Counted from the first letter of the stretch, positions 1 to 12,023 are shown. The stretch is 64,000 nt of DNA from Symbiodinium natans (GCA_905221605.1 CAJNDS010002802.1:103142-167141), one strand, 5' to 3'. Numbers and translations are program-made. Notes: generated by a model not told the origin, from the sequence alone.

Positions 1-3000
1 TAGGCTTAAAGCATTGAATTCGGGGGGTTAGGGTTTAGGGATTCATGATGGGTTTTGGGCTTGGGGCGTTTTCAATTGCAACATAAGAGCTTTGAGGGCT
101 TCGGGGGCCAAACAAGCTGGGACTTTAGGGCGCGGGGTCTCTTGTTCTTGGGCATGTGGGGTTTTAGGGCTGCACCCACCCTAAAACTTACCTACGCTAG
201 CCCTTGTGAATCCGATCCTGAACCATAAGCCCTAAACTCTGATCTTGGAACATCGTGGAACCCTATCCTTGCATTGCCACGGGGGCCCCCCCGCGTTGAC
301 CAGCTTGTCACAGGTGACTTGGAAGCCGTCGGAGAAAGTCAGCGTGAAGACGCTGCCATCCCAACGCACGCTTTCCTTTGTTGGGAGATTTAAAAATCTG
401 CCAAGCTGATTGAACAGTTTCCGAACCTGTGCTTGGGGCCCTGGCAAGTTTTTTGCTGTTTCTTAAGAGTGTGAAAACACAACCATCTTCAAGATCCCCG
501 TCCTTGCCAGTTTCTCATTTACATCAGCCTGACGAAGCGTAACGAAGTGTAACAGTCCCTGTCGGTAGCTTTAGTCGCAAAAGCAAAAACCGTTTAAGCT
601 GTACGATAAGTGCAGAAGCACTTGCCTGGCATCGTGCGCTTGAGCCAAAACCAGCGCTCGAAACAAAGGATTTAAGGGCGGTGTCGAACTGAAGGCCATG
701 AAGACTCGACATAAGGACACGCGGAAGTCAATGGTCTCGGGATCCTAGGGAAGCCAAACCCAAGACTCAGGCTCCAAGTACAGGTCTCAAGAGTTTTAAG
801 ATGAACCTGAAAAGGAGGTGTGCGCTACCAATAATGCTCTCTTCTTTCCTTTACTGGAACAATGACTGTAAGGCTTTAGCTTCCCTAAACCTCAACCTTA
901 AACCCGGCAGCCTACAGCCTGAACCCTTCTAAAGCTTGAGCCCTGGCAAAGATCAACTCCACTGCTGCGGCCCAACATCCGCATCGCTTCCAAAGCTGAA
1001 GCTGGCGCCAGCATCCTCCGCTTCCGCCACGAGCGCCGACACCACGGAGTGGGCACAGATGACCCCGGTCCTTGAGAACCCGATGTTGGGAAGTTGTCAG
1101 GGGCTTTGGACCCGACATTCTAAACGGCCATAAGCCCTAAGCCGCAGTCTTCGTGGTTCAGCGGAAGGTCATGACGGCCAAACCATGGACATAGAGGTCT
1201 GTGGACTCTCCAAAACCTCCAAAGCCCCCCTCAAGAACCTGAAACCCTACCATTCTTGAAGGCTCTTAACCAAAAAAAACTCATCGTATGCTTAGGCAGC
1301 CTAGGCTTGGGGTCCTGAATCCCCGGACCAAGATAAACACAAAAGGCCCACAAAGACCACCGGTGCCCTAAACGGGAACTTAGGGTTCAATTTAGGGGTT
1401 TCGGGTTTTAGGGTTGGGGTTTGGGGTTTAGGATTTGAGGCCGAGGGTTTAGGGCCCCGAACCCAGCGTCCCTGGGGACAGGAGGGCGGCGGACGCCACG
1501 AGATCCGGCTCCAGAATCTTCAGGTCCTCTCCTTTCTAGGGTTACCTTCAACGAACCCCGAAATTCGCAAACATAGCCCACAAAATGCCAAGAAGCCCTG
1601 AGAAACCCACCCAAAGAAGAACTCAAAACCCTGGACCTTAAAATCTTCCACCGCTCCCACCCCCTGTTCCCTGTTCCACTGGCTTAGGGCGCTGTAACCC
1701 TTAGGCAAACCGTCCCGACTTACATGTAGCGTTCTTCAGAGCTCACGCATCACAAGTTAAGGGCATTGGAACTGGCAAGCTTGGTTGATTGACAGTGGGC
1801 AGGAAGCAGGGCCTTGCTTGTTCTGTGAGGTGGTCTATATACGGGGGCAGGCGATCAGCGGCAGCTTCTTTCCCCTGTCTCCTCCCTGGCACTAAGATGC
1901 ACGTACTTTGACTTAGACGTACCCTAAATACGTTTACAACTATAGTTACCATACTTAGAACCCTACCTATAAATCTTACAAATACCTGAACCTCCAAGTA
2001 CAGAAGACTGCATGTACTACATGATGCTATGTGGAACCCTGAAAAGGGCGCGCTGGGCGCGGTGGGGGGGCAAGGGGGCGACATGCAAAGGATGGCAGAG
2101 CCAGTCCCAATCTAAACCCGATACAGTCTGAACCCGATCCTACGGGTTCAGGGTTCGGGGCCGAGGGCTTAGCCCTTTATTCAACCCTGCACGCTTAACC
2201 CAGCCACTTCTTCCCAAACCAGCAAATGTTGATGCTGAAACACTGGGGCCCTCGAATTCGGGGCTGGCTCACCAAGCGTCTGGACAGGAGGCGCATCTTC
2301 TCCTTCTGCAGGCAGCCGATGCTTTGAGCGTGCTCTGCGACGCTGCGCAGGCGCTCCTCCTGCCTGGCCAGCTTTAGGGTTAGGGGGGGCTTAGGGTCTC
2401 AGGGCTTCGGAGGGTTTTAAGGTCTAGGGTTTTGGGGTCTCAGGGTTTTGGGGCTGAGGGCCTCGGGGCTTTTGCGATGTATCTTCGACGTGTCAGCAAA
2501 ACTTGGGTAGGATCCCGGGGCCATTCTGGGCTTTGGGCTGTATACCTTTGAAGGGTTTTGGGTTTTGCGCGTCAAGGCCCGCGCAGACCTTTAGAGGCCG
2601 AGATGAGGCCGAGATGAGGTCGAGATGGAAACTGCACCAATGAAACTTCCAATCCGAAACCGAAAGGTTTAGGGTTTAGGGTCTAAAGGTTCTTGGTTGT
2701 CTAAAGGTTTGTGGGCATAGGGTTTGCAACCCCCAACTTCCCTTGTGGGACAGGGTGCCCCTCGGCGGCCACCACCAACTTCTGGCAGTTCCTCGCAGGC
2801 TCTTAGTTCGATCCTTTGAATAGAGGGGTCTTCCGTGGAGGGTTGGGATTGGTCTAGGGGTCCAGGTTTAAGGTTGAGGGTGTAGGACTAGGATGTGCCC
2901 TTCCCAACAATGCCCCGGGGGTGTCCAGTGTGGGATGTGGCGGCTCTCTGCGAACTTGTAGAGGCGCGCGGCGCTGGCAGCACAGAAGCGCGCCTGGGGG

Positions 3001-3655
3001 GGAGGGGGCCCGCAAGTAGGGCTCTGCCCGGGGCCCAGCAACCGCTTGACTGGGCGAATCTTTGAAGCCCGAAGCCTCGATCCCCCTGAATCTCTAAATA
3101 CTTGGAGGTGCGTGGGGTACTTGTCACGGGGGTGAAATTTAGAAATCGGGTAACCAACTATGATTGGTTATAATCGGTTCGCTTGTTTTTGAAGTACTCA
3201 TAGATTGCCCTACTTCGCTCTAGCCACGAGCCTGCCAAGTGCTACCCGAAACCCTTATATAACCCTATATCCTCCCCCAAAGTCTCCAGGCCCTAGCCAC
3301 CGAAACTCGAACAATCCGCTGTAAACGCCTTCACGGCCCTCCTGGTTCGGCCTTGAGGCTGCCTTCGGGATAGTAGAGTCCAGCATGGATCACCTGGCAC
3401 TTTGGGCGTGAGGTGTTAGAGTTTTAGGGCTTCGGATCCAAGATCTCGAGTTTTCAGGGTTTTTATGGGTGCAGGGATGGGCCTTGCGGCGCGCTAGTCG
3501 GCCGTACAGTTGAGGTCATACCCGAAGCCCAAAACCCTAAAACCCCAAAATCCAAAACACCAAAACCCTAAACCCCAAACCTTTCGAGCCTGGCTGTTTC
3601 TGCTGGTGGTGCCCTGGCCCGGCTGCCTGAGCCGCTCCACGGCCAGCACCTGACA
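1..3655. repeat. Non-coding DNA with degenerate telomere-type (TTTAGGG/CCCTAAA) heptamers
   Basis: Short runs of TTTAGGG-like heptamers occur in both orientations, for example around 25-40, 1383-1440, 2380-2465, 2660-2690 and 3530-3585, mixed with ordinary sequence. They are interrupted and degenerate, so this is not a functional telomere. TTTAGGG is the telomere repeat reported for dinoflagellates and plants. All reading frames are short and lack recognisable domains. I see no gene here. Subtelomeric or interstitial telomere-like DNA is an inference. Confidence 0.6.
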
Positions 3656-3661
3656 CCGCGG

Positions 3662-3735
3662 TCATATTATTATGAGTAGGGGTAGCAGCAGGAGTAGCAG
3701 TAGCAGTAGCAGTAGGAATAATGGGAATCGTAGGA
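3662..3735. repeat. AGC/AGT trinucleotide-rich tract
   Basis: Imperfect trinucleotides (AGCAGG, AGTAGC, AGTAGG, AATAGG) run for about 70 bases just before the large microsatellite. Confidence 0.6.
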
Positions 3736-3776
3736 ACAATAGGAAGAGTCAGTGATTGTATGTAAATCTCGTATTG

Positions 3777-4275
3777 TTATTCTTATTCTCTTATTCTTAT
3801 TCTTATTCTTATTCTTATTCTTATTCTTATTCTTATTATGATTCTTATTATGATTCTTATTATGATTATTATTATGATTATTACTTTTTTATTTTGATTA
3901 TTAGTACTATTCCTATTACCATTACAATTACTATTATCATTATTGTTAGTATAATGATTTTTTGTATTAATACGATTATTCGTTTTATTATTGTTATTAC
4001 TATTTTTTATACTAGTACAATTATTAAGATGTATCATTATTATTCTATTACTATTCTTGTTGCTACGATTAGTTATACAATTATTATTTATAATAACAAT
4101 GACTATATTCTTATTAATCTGATTATTACTATTACTGTTATTACTTTTATTCTTATTCTTATTCTTATTCTTATTCTTATTCTTATTCTTATTCTTATTC
4201 TTATTCTTATTCTTATTCTTATTCTTATTCTTATTCTTATTCTTATTCATATTCTTATTCTTCTTATTATTCTTA
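3777..4275. repeat. TTATTC hexanucleotide microsatellite with degenerate AT-rich core
   Basis: Two near-perfect TTATTC arrays (about 3777-3836 and 4138-4260) flank a degenerate core of TTATTATGATTC and ATT/ATTAC triplets. The period is a multiple of three, so long low-complexity reading frames appear on both strands (Ser-Tyr, Leu-Ile and Asn-Lys runs). These are composition artefacts, not genes. Confidence 0.9.
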
Positions 4276-4283
4276 TTACTCGT

Positions 4284-4373
4284 TGTAATTGTCGTCGTCG
4301 TCGTCGTCGTGGTCGTGGTCGCGGTCGCGGTCGTGGTCGTCGTCGCCGCCGTCGTCGTCGCCGCCGCTGCCGC

Positions 4374-4408
<35 letters not shown>

Positions 4409-4426
4409 TTGTGGTTGTTGTTGTAG
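4284..4426. repeat. GTC/GCC/GGTC trinucleotide tract
   Basis: About 140 bases of GTC, GCC and GGTC triplets directly abut the AT-rich microsatellite, with an abrupt switch from AT-only to GC-rich repeats. The reading frames through it (poly-Arg on +, poly-Asp on -) are low-complexity and not considered genes. Confidence 0.85.
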
Positions 4427-7060
4427 GCTTGTAAGGGCTTATATGGGGGGTTTGGGTTTGAGGGTGTTGGGTTGGCTTTTGGGGTTACGTCCTGACCCAC
4501 AAACCTTGCTGGCCCAGTTGACCCCTACTGAAAGCGGAAGTTTGGGGAGTTTTAGGGGTTTGGTACTTAGCATTTCTTAGGGTCGTTCGGGTCTTTTGTT
4601 AAAAGCCGCCTCCTGCCCAGCCCGGGCCAAGCTTCGAGCAACAGCTGCGCCGACAACGCCCGCGCCCACCACCACGGCAGAGACGTGGGCCATGGGATGG
4701 GGAGTGGTTGGCGAAGAGCCCACTAGCACGACATCCTAAACGTCCCTAAAACCCTTAAAACTTGAGCCCTCCCTTCATAACTGCTAAAGGTCTAAGAGTT
4801 CAACGGCATTATGGGATTCAGCGCTGGTCCGAAACAATCAGGGTCCCAATGTAAACCGTATCAACCTGGTAAGCCCGACTCCTAAGCCTTGAAACTGCTG
4901 AGCCCTGAACCCTACCAAACCTGTGAGCCCTACTAAGCCCTTGCTGATCACTCTCATTACTGCAGGGGCCAGGGCTTGGGCTTGTCGAGGCAGGCAGGGG
5001 TTCTGTTAATGCAGGTCTCCGGAGGCTTGGGGTCTGGGGCCGCGAGCGAGGGGCTACGGCTAGTGGCAAGGGGTTTGGGGTCTGGGGTTGTGTTCTGAAG
5101 CCTGTCGGCCAAAAGCGGCTGCGGTGAACGCAGCGCTTCGTCTCGCAAACATCCGGGTTGCTGCTCGGATTTGGGGCTCCGGCTTGCCAGAATACGGGTC
5201 TGGGGTTTGGGGTTTATAGGTTTAGGGTAGCAATGGGTGGGGAATTCGGGAAATAGCCTCCTTGCCTTTCGAAGGTTCTCCGGGAATCGAAAAAGCAAAC
5301 ACGTTGACCATTCTAACTGGGCTTTTCGAAGGGGAGCTAGCCAAATATTACTTCTCCCTCAAACCCCAAGAGCAGAAACCCGAACGACAACCTGCAAAAT
5401 TCGCACAAGCACCCCAGCCGGTAATTCCCAAGTCATTCAGCGTTGCGGGTAAGGGCAAAGCCCACAACCCAAAGCAGCCCCGAAACTTTCAGGCGAAAAG
5501 CTCAAGCCCAGGCCCTAAACCCTGAAGCCACTTAGACTTAAACCCCAAACCCCTAAAAGAGTCACCGCAAGCGCACCTTCAGGCGCTCTTTCCTGGGCTG
5601 AGCAAGCCGGTTGCCCGTGTTCGGACTCTCAGAGCTCGAGGGCTTTAGCTCAGGCCCCGGAGTTTGGGGTTTAGGGCCGAAGGTTCAGGATTTCGGGCTT
5701 AGCGGGGCACAGCTCTTGCAATCCACCGATACCCTAAACCATACATCCCTAACCCTAAACCCTAGTTTTCCCGAAATGGTCCTTGGCCCCCTCCGAAGCC
5801 AAAGAAAGGCTTGCAGCCTCTGCAGCCCTGAACCCGAGCCCCCCAAGCCAAGAAGGCCAAAGCGTCAACCTCCACAAAAACACCATCTTTCTTTGGGATT
5901 CTCAGGTCTTGTCCTTAGACCTTAAAAAAATCCTAAGGTCCTAAACCCAGAGCGAGCGGCAGCAGCTCATCGACGACTGTCCGCGCCACAGCCACGCGCT
6001 GCTCCCGCCCTGGGCATTCTGGTGGGATTCGTTTGGGTGTGGGGGGTTAAGTGTTTATGGCTTCGGGTGGTTCAGGAGTAAGGATGTGTAGGCTTAGGGA
6101 TGTGTAGGGCTGAGGTATTTGCAGGGGTGCAGGGTTTCTGGGCACAACTCCAACCTTAAGCCCCGATCCCCTAAAACCCCTGAGCCCCCCAAGCCCTCGA
6201 AGTCCCCGAAACCCTGAACCCACGCGCCTAAGACGCCACGCTCCACGAGGTCAGCAGCTGTTGGCCGCTGCTGGAAGAAGGCCTGCGGCTTGGTGTTCTT
6301 TAGGGTTTCGGGTTCGGGTGCTGGGTTTGGGGGGTTGGTGGTTGGTGGTCAGCAGCTTGGGGCTGAGGGGCGCGTGGCCTAGTCTGGAGGGGGCCCAAAG
6401 GGCTTGGGCTTCAGAAAGGCCGGCCTTCGTTTTTTTGACTAAGAACACCTCGACCCCTATAAACACACAAATAGTGCAAACCCTGTTGCCCGTTGAGAGC
6501 TGTCGATCGCAGGAGCCTACGCTTTTAACTATTACATTAAGTAGGGTTTTTTAGGGTTCAAGGCCCACAAAAGAATCATGCATGACGAATGATTCAAGGC
6601 TGGAAGAAAGCCTAACCTTTGGGTTCAGGGTTCAAGGAAGATTGTCGCTCAGCACACGGCTCAGTCCAAGGGGCCCAGCACGAAAATCCGAAGCCTTGCC
6701 CTCGAAGCCCTGAACCCTCCAAATTGTAAACCTTTCCAACCATCTGCACTGCGAGGTTCAGGGGGTCAAGGCTAATAGCCGGTTGCTGTTCCCCTTACTT
6801 CTCACACCAAACTCCGAAGTGGCGCATGCTACTCCCAAATCCAAAAAAGGGGTTGCAGCCTCCAAGCGCTCACGGATGACCTGCTGTTGGTCGACCACGC
6901 CTCGTGCAAACTTTGGTGGACCCAAAACCCGCCCGCCTTAACCGTCAACCCTAAACCCCAAAGCCCCAAAACGCCAGAATTTCGAACCTTAAACCTTTAG
7001 GGATGTTGGGCAGAACAAAATTTTTGCCGAACAGTTCCGGGGCTCAGCATGTAGGGACTT
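4427..7060. repeat. Non-coding DNA with further degenerate telomere-type heptamers
   Basis: Continues the texture of the first 3.6 kb. TTTAGGG/CCCTAAA-like motifs occur near 4445-4490, 5195-5225, 5655-5690, 5730-5765, 6295-6350 and 6945-6985. Only short, domainless frames occur. No gene is supported. Confidence 0.5.
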
Positions 7061-9110
7061 TAGAAAGTTTCTGGAATTCGGGTGAGTCTAGCTTTCGGGC
7101 TTCTGATTAGGGTGAATCTCGGATTTCGGAATGGCCTAACAAATCTTTTGGAAGCGTTCCACGGCACCATGAACGGAACCATGCAGCACCTTCCGCACCA
7201 TCGTGCAATCAAGTTGCGAGCTTCACCCTGCTTCTGGTCGAGGTACTTCGCAATAAACATGGCTTGGCTTTGCAATGGCAAAACAACACTGTTTGGGGTT
7301 CAAGGCCGGTGGGCTTGGGCTTTGTGAGTCGTGCCACAACTGGACAAGTGGAGAACATGCGGGGGTCATGTCAGCTCCCTCCCGCCACCACTTAACCCTT
7401 GTTGCATAACAAAGCAAAAGTATGCCTGAATTCGCAAAAAGTGTGCCTGAATTCTTCTGAACAGCAAGCAATGCTGCTTTCAAAAGCTTTTTTGCCCGCA
7501 CACATGGTTCGCATCTACGCTCCACAAGCTTGAAGAAGCAGGTCACATTTAAGATGTCAGACTCTACAAAGAAAACGACCGTCCGACGGACTGACTGACT
7601 GACCAATCGCCGCGCCAAAGGGTGGACGGCCCGACGGACGGACTGACATGCAGATAACTGACTTACCAGGTCGTAGAACATCTGGTTCAAAGGTTTCTCC
7701 GATCCTTTTCAGGGACCTTGGAGAGCACCTTTGTGGAGCATCGTTGACCTTGAAGGCTTCTCTGGAGCGAAATACGAAATAGAAGGATAACATCGCGCCG
7801 GCATTGCGAATACAATCTTAGAACACAGTTGTTGGGAACATTCGGTTGGTTGGGAACATTTCGTTGCAGAAGCTTACTATGCAGAAACGATTTACATCCG
7901 TGCGGATTCCATAAAACCGAGTAACAAGCCAGGTCTGGTAGCCCACCACTCCGAAGTCCTTGCATACCACCAGGTCTCGCACTTACGCCAAATAATCGGA
8001 ACCAGCTGTGGTCTCCAAGAAGCAAAACTATGTAATAATGGTCAAAAAGGAAGCTATATTTTCAAAAGCTTCTTCTTGTCTGGTTCTCGACAAATGAAAC
8101 ATAACAATCAAAAACAAAAAAGAGGGGGTGTGGAAGCTAAAATTGTCTTCCACCACTTTTTCCTACAGCTCCAATTCTAAAAGCAAAGAACGGACTTGTT
8201 TTCCATCAAAACATGCTCATGCCAAGTCATGCAGCAGAAAAACTCTCATGCTTCTCTCTGTACAGTCAAACACCACATGCACCAACTGGGCAAACACTAC
8301 AGGTGAATTTTTCACAGCATGCGTCAACAGACAGGTTGGTGGCACGCGGGCGTGCGTGGCAGCACAAAGCAGACGGCTGCTGTTTTAGTACCGGCCCGTG
8401 CACGGTGCAGAAGGTTTGCTGCGGGTTGCGGAGCTGGAGCTGGCAAAAGTTGGGACCGTGTGTGGCAAGCGGCGCGTGCAGTGGAACAGTTGCGTGGGTG
8501 GACAAGGGCCGTGGGCGCGGCGCGCCGAACCCAAAGAAAGGCATTCTGCAAAAAACATAAACCAAAGATTCGACGTTGCCAAAGCAGCAGAACCAGCCAA
8601 AGACTTTGGTGCCACCAACGGCGGCGGAACACAAGGTTCACACATGAGAAGCTTGTCACCAACTTTATGTTGCAAAACCGAGCGGGAACTTTAGTCCGCA
8701 GTGTGAACTGCAAGAACGAGTCTTTTTCTGCAAGAAGTTCACATGCCGTATTCCCATAGTTACTCAAAATAACTTAACTTCCCACCGTTGCAGAGGATTT
8801 GCCCAAGTCCCTAAAGCAGTTTGGGTTGACTGCGACGCATGTTTTGTCTTGTTGGCATGGCCTAGGATGAGTTTTGAAGCACTTGGAATTGCTTGAGAGC
8901 AATAGTGAAGAAGTGCGTGTCAGAACTCTGAGGTTCTGTCTTGCTGCAACTCACTCCGTGTCCCGCCACTTCGTTCGTTGCCGTTGGACGTGGAGGATGG
9001 GGTGCAGAGTGACTCTGAAGCTTCGCTGTTTTGCTGTTCGGATGACCTGAAGTCCCCGAGGTGTAGACCAAAGCAGTTGCATTGTTCTTTTGCTTTACCT
9101 CCTTTGTAGA
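7061..9110. other. Unassigned DNA between the telomere-like region and copia-1
   Basis: Several frames of 70-150 codons overlap one another on both strands near 8210-8770, but their composition is poor and they show no domain, so I reject them as genes. A small GACT/GACG-rich patch lies near 7575-7650. Part of this stretch may be the copia-1 5' LTR, but without a 3' partner its start cannot be set. Confidence 0.4.
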
Positions 9111-9258
9111 ACAAAGTTGAGATGGAATTCGTAGCTTTTTGGGAGCCCTTAGCTCTTGGAGAGAGCTTGCTGCAAGAACTGAAGCTTGCTGAACACTTTG
9201 GTGTTTGGCTCAAGTGCGAAGTGAAAAAGAGACTGCTGCGCGAGCTCTGCTTTTCACA
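9111..9258 (+). repeat. Probable 3' portion of the copia-1 5' LTR
   Basis: The sequence ending TTTTCACA at 9258 sits immediately before a tRNA-type primer binding site, as the CA end of an LTR should. The left boundary shown is arbitrary. No matching 3' LTR was found after the coding region, so the assignment rests on the PBS alone. TTTGGCTCAAG at 9204-9214 matches the last 11 bases of the dinoflagellate spliced leader. Confidence 0.35.
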
Positions 9259-9270
9259 TGGTAGCGGAGC
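9259..9270 (+). promoter_or_regulatory. Primer binding site of copia-1
   Basis: TGGTAGCGGAGC begins right after the CA of the presumed LTR and 42 bases before the gag ATG. It resembles PBSs complementary to the 3' end of initiator tRNA-Met (TGG = complement of CCA). The identical 12-mer follows the well-defined 5' LTR of copia-2 at 48410, which supports both calls. Confidence 0.7.
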
Positions 9271-9312
9271 ACTGAGAGTGACTCCAGCGCCTGTGTTCAG
9301 TACCTCCACGCC

Positions 9313-11445
9313 ATGGCGACTCCAGAGCAAGGCGGAAGTGTGCATGGAAGCCCACAGGGTTCTCCAGTGCATGGGGCGTTGCCTCTGGAGCAAGTCCCAG
9401 TTCCTGACAACACTCCCGAGGAGGAAGCCTTGCTGTTTGGAACCGGTGAGAATCCGGTAGAACAGCAGCCGAACCCCTTCACTGCCTTTGGAACTCAAGG
9501 AGTTCCGACCTCAACGCCAGCGACGAGTTCACAGCCAGTTACCGCTCCAGGTGGTGGCGCTGTTGGAGAAAGTTTGGTGGTTGAGATGCTGCGAGTGATG
9601 CAGCAGCAGCAGAGACAGCAGGAAGCCATGATGGACCAGTACCGAAAGCAGTTGGAACAGAACCAACAGCTGGTGGCAACCATGCTTCGTCGCATGGACA
9701 GCGAAGAGAAGAGGAGGAACGATGCCGAACTTGCAGCTGCTGAGGCTAAAGCCAAGGCGGAAGCCGCAAAGGCATCTGCACCGAGTGACCCGTTCCTCGC
9801 TGCGACTTCGTCCACAGGAGGTTCCCTTCCTTCTTCAAGCCCTAAGGATACTGGAAGTTCATCTGGTGGATACGTTTCCAACCGTGCCGACAAGTACCTT
9901 CCACAGCTGCCTGTCATAGCCCACCAGGAGATGGGTAGAGACAGAATGCGAGAGATTGAGGCTTGGCACGGCTTCTTGGAGACGATGAGTTCATGGGCCT
10001 ACGTGAACGAGCTTCGACTCTGCATTAGTGTCAAGGACGAGATCCGACAGGACCGTTTGCCTCCTGACACTGCAGCTCGGTCAGCGAAGTTGTTTTACCT
10101 GCTTTCTCAGAGCTTGGCGAAGTGGGAGCGTGGTTTGGAGTTGCTTCGAAGCTGTAGCAAAAGGCAGAGCATGTCTGCTACTGGCTACGAGGCAGTTCGC
10201 ACACTGCACCTCAACTACTCCATTGTGTCTCGAATGGAAGCCGTCTACGTGAGAGACGGTTGCATGAAGTTGCATGCCCAGTGTTCGGGGCTCAAGAAGC
10301 CCATGGACATCATCAGACACTTGGAGGACGAAATCGCCAAGGCGGAGATTAAGTTGAGCAACTTCCCCGAGTTGAAGCTTTCCGAAGCAGATCGTTGCTC
10401 CATCCTGCTGCAGGCCGTTTCACATCCGGCGAGACAGTATGTGGCGCTGCACGGCAACGCCAACAGCTGGAGTGAGCTCACGAAGAGCCTCAAATACTTC
10501 GAAGAGCAGCTGAGGATGTGCGACGTGCCGACTGCAGCCAATCGTGGAATGGACGGCAAGCTTTGCGACCATTGCGGCAAGCATGGTCATGTTGCGAAGG
10601 ATTGTTGGGTCCGACAGCGTGAGGCTGGAGAGAAGGGCGGCAAAGGCGGCAAGGGAGAGTCGAAGAGTGGAAAGGGCGCCGGTGGCCCCAAAGGACAGAG
10701 GTCCCCCACTCCGAAGGGAGCTCCTCGCTCTCCAACGCCGAAAGGAAAGCCCACCTCCAAGCGAGACAAGGGTGCCAAAGGAAAGAAGGGCGAAGGCAAG
10801 GGCAAAGGAAAGAAGCCGAAGAAGAAGAACCGCGCTCGGGCTATGGGAGAACCAGAGTCCGAAGCGGAAGCAGAGCCAACACAGAGTGTGATGGCGATGC
10901 GCTTTGCCCAGCGAAGTCCTGAACTGAGCCTTTCTGAGTCGTCTGAGCGTAGGGTAGGTTTTTCACTCGACAAGCAACGATTGGGACCTGTTAGTAATTC
11001 GTTGACTGCAGGGGATGTAGAGCGCATCTGCGCCAGCTTCCAGCTAGAACCGAGGGACGTCTGGTTAGTGGATTCTGGAGCCACGTGTCATGTGGTTTCC
11101 TCGGAACACCTCAGCGGATTCAGGGTGGTGAAGACTCATGAGAGAGAGGTCACTCTGTACAACGCTTCAGGGGGGAAGATCCCCGTGTCAGGCGTCGTCG
11201 ACTTGGCGCGGAGAACGACCTTTCCCCGCTTTCTGGCGGCGACCCCCGCTCAAAGCCCACCAAGCCCGATTAGCGGATACGAGTTTCACGTTGCGTTTGC
11301 CTTTGTACAACCTAGACCCGGTTTTGTAGAGATACGTTCTCCACCCTTTCTCCACCGCCGCCCAGGGACTAATGGCGTTAAACGTAACTTCCGCAACGAG
11401 AACCTCCGTCAAAAGAAGGCTACACTCACCGAAGACGACCTCTAG
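9313..11445 (+). CDS. gag: copia-1 Gag with CCHC zinc knuckle and start of aspartic protease
   Basis: 710-codon frame starting at the first ATG after the PBS. The N-terminal 180 residues are Pro/Gln-rich with a Q/E/K-rich coiled-coil-like stretch. The middle (about 195-400) is a gag-like helical region. A zinc knuckle C-x2-C-x4-H-x4-C (CDHCGKHGHVAKDC) lies at about residue 418, followed by a Gly/Lys-rich basic tail of about 100 residues. The protease motif VDSGATCHV, catalytic Asp at residue 587 (11071), is clear, but similarity fades after about 11215, so the protease C-terminus may be frameshifted. Gag packages element RNA; the protease processes the polyprotein. Confidence 0.85.
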   Translation: MATPEQGGSVHGSPQGSPVHGALPLEQVPVPDNTPEEEALLFGTGENPVEQQPNPFTAFGTQGVPTSTPATSSQPVTAPGGGAVGESLVVEMLRVMQQQQRQQEAMMDQYRKQLEQNQQLVATMLRRMDSEEKRRNDAELAAAEAKAKAEAAKASAPSDPFLAATSSTGGSLPSSSPKDTGSSSGGYVSNRADKYLPQLPVIAHQEMGRDRMREIEAWHGFLETMSSWAYVNELRLCISVKDEIRQDRLPPDTAARSAKLFYLLSQSLAKWERGLELLRSCSKRQSMSATGYEAVRTLHLNYSIVSRMEAVYVRDGCMKLHAQCSGLKKPMDIIRHLEDEIAKAEIKLSNFPELKLSEADRCSILLQAVSHPARQYVALHGNANSWSELTKSLKYFEEQLRMCDVPTAANRGMDGKLCDHCGKHGHVAKDCWVRQREAGEKGGKGGKGESKSGKGAGGPKGQRSPTPKGAPRSPTPKGKPTSKRDKGAKGKKGEGKGKGKKPKKKNRARAMGEPESEAEAEPTQSVMAMRFAQRSPELSLSESSERRVGFSLDKQRLGPVSNSLTAGDVERICASFQLEPRDVWLVDSGATCHVVSSEHLSGFRVVKTHEREVTLYNASGGKIPVSGVVDLARRTTFPRFLAATPAQSPPSPISGYEFHVAFAFVQPRPGFVEIRSPPFLHRRPGTNGVKRNFRNENLRQKKATLTEDDL

Positions 11446-12023
11446 CCTTCGGGCTCGGACATGGAAATAGACGCGACTACCTGCCTGCAGGACTCTGTTG
11501 TTAAGCCCCAGCCAGGACCGAGCATCCTCAAGAAAGCGAGGAGGAAAGAAGGCGGAAGTCGAGAAGCCACAAGGAAGAGAGAGCGGTGATTGCCGGCATG
11601 CTTTGCTTGAGACTCCGTTTGCTTTCTTGTTGCGAGGGCTTAGAGCCGAAGTATCCCCGAAAGTGGTCCCTGAAGTTCCTCAAGAATGCACCGAGAACAC
11701 CCCGATAGTGCCCGAGAACACCCTGAAAGTGCCCGAAATGCCCAAAGAAGTGCCCAAAGAACAGCCCAAACGAACCCCTCAACTCATTAGGAAGCCTGTT
11801 GAAAGGCCCGTGGCATGTTTTGCGGCATGTTTATTGGCATGTTTTGTGGCATGTTTACTGGCATGTGGTGCAGCATGTTTTTCGGCATGGTGTTTTGTGC
11901 ATGAGGGTTTTATTTTAGAGAGCGGCGTCTATACGCCATGCATTTTGGAAAGCGCTTTTTCGGCGCCCTCCCGTTTTGGACGGTTTGATCTCGAGACCGT
12001 GCCTGTTCCTGTAAGTGTTTTGA
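11446..12023 (+). other. Spacer between gag-protease and accessory frame, with short coding-like pieces
   Basis: After the gag stop, frame 1 reopens with an ATG at 11461 and gives 42 codons (stop 11587-11589). Frame 2 reads a VPE/VPK-rich segment at about 11650-11800, followed by an Ala/Cys-rich hydrophobic segment encoded by GGCATG repeats. Neither piece resembles a known domain. They may be remnants of protease linker or integrase leader. Confidence 0.35.

Noticed and set aside
3756-4580. Long + and - frames rich in Ser-Tyr, Leu-Ile, Asn-Lys or Arg
   Set aside because: They translate microsatellite DNA whose period is a multiple of three; there is no domain and no natural composition.
8213-8767. 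Several overlapping frames of 85-147 codons on both strands
   Set aside because: They overlap each other in different frames, are Cys/Arg- or Trp-rich and show no domain.
8920-9498. 192-codon minus-strand frame across the copia-1 LTR, PBS and gag start
   Set aside because: It crosses element landmarks in antisense and has no domain.
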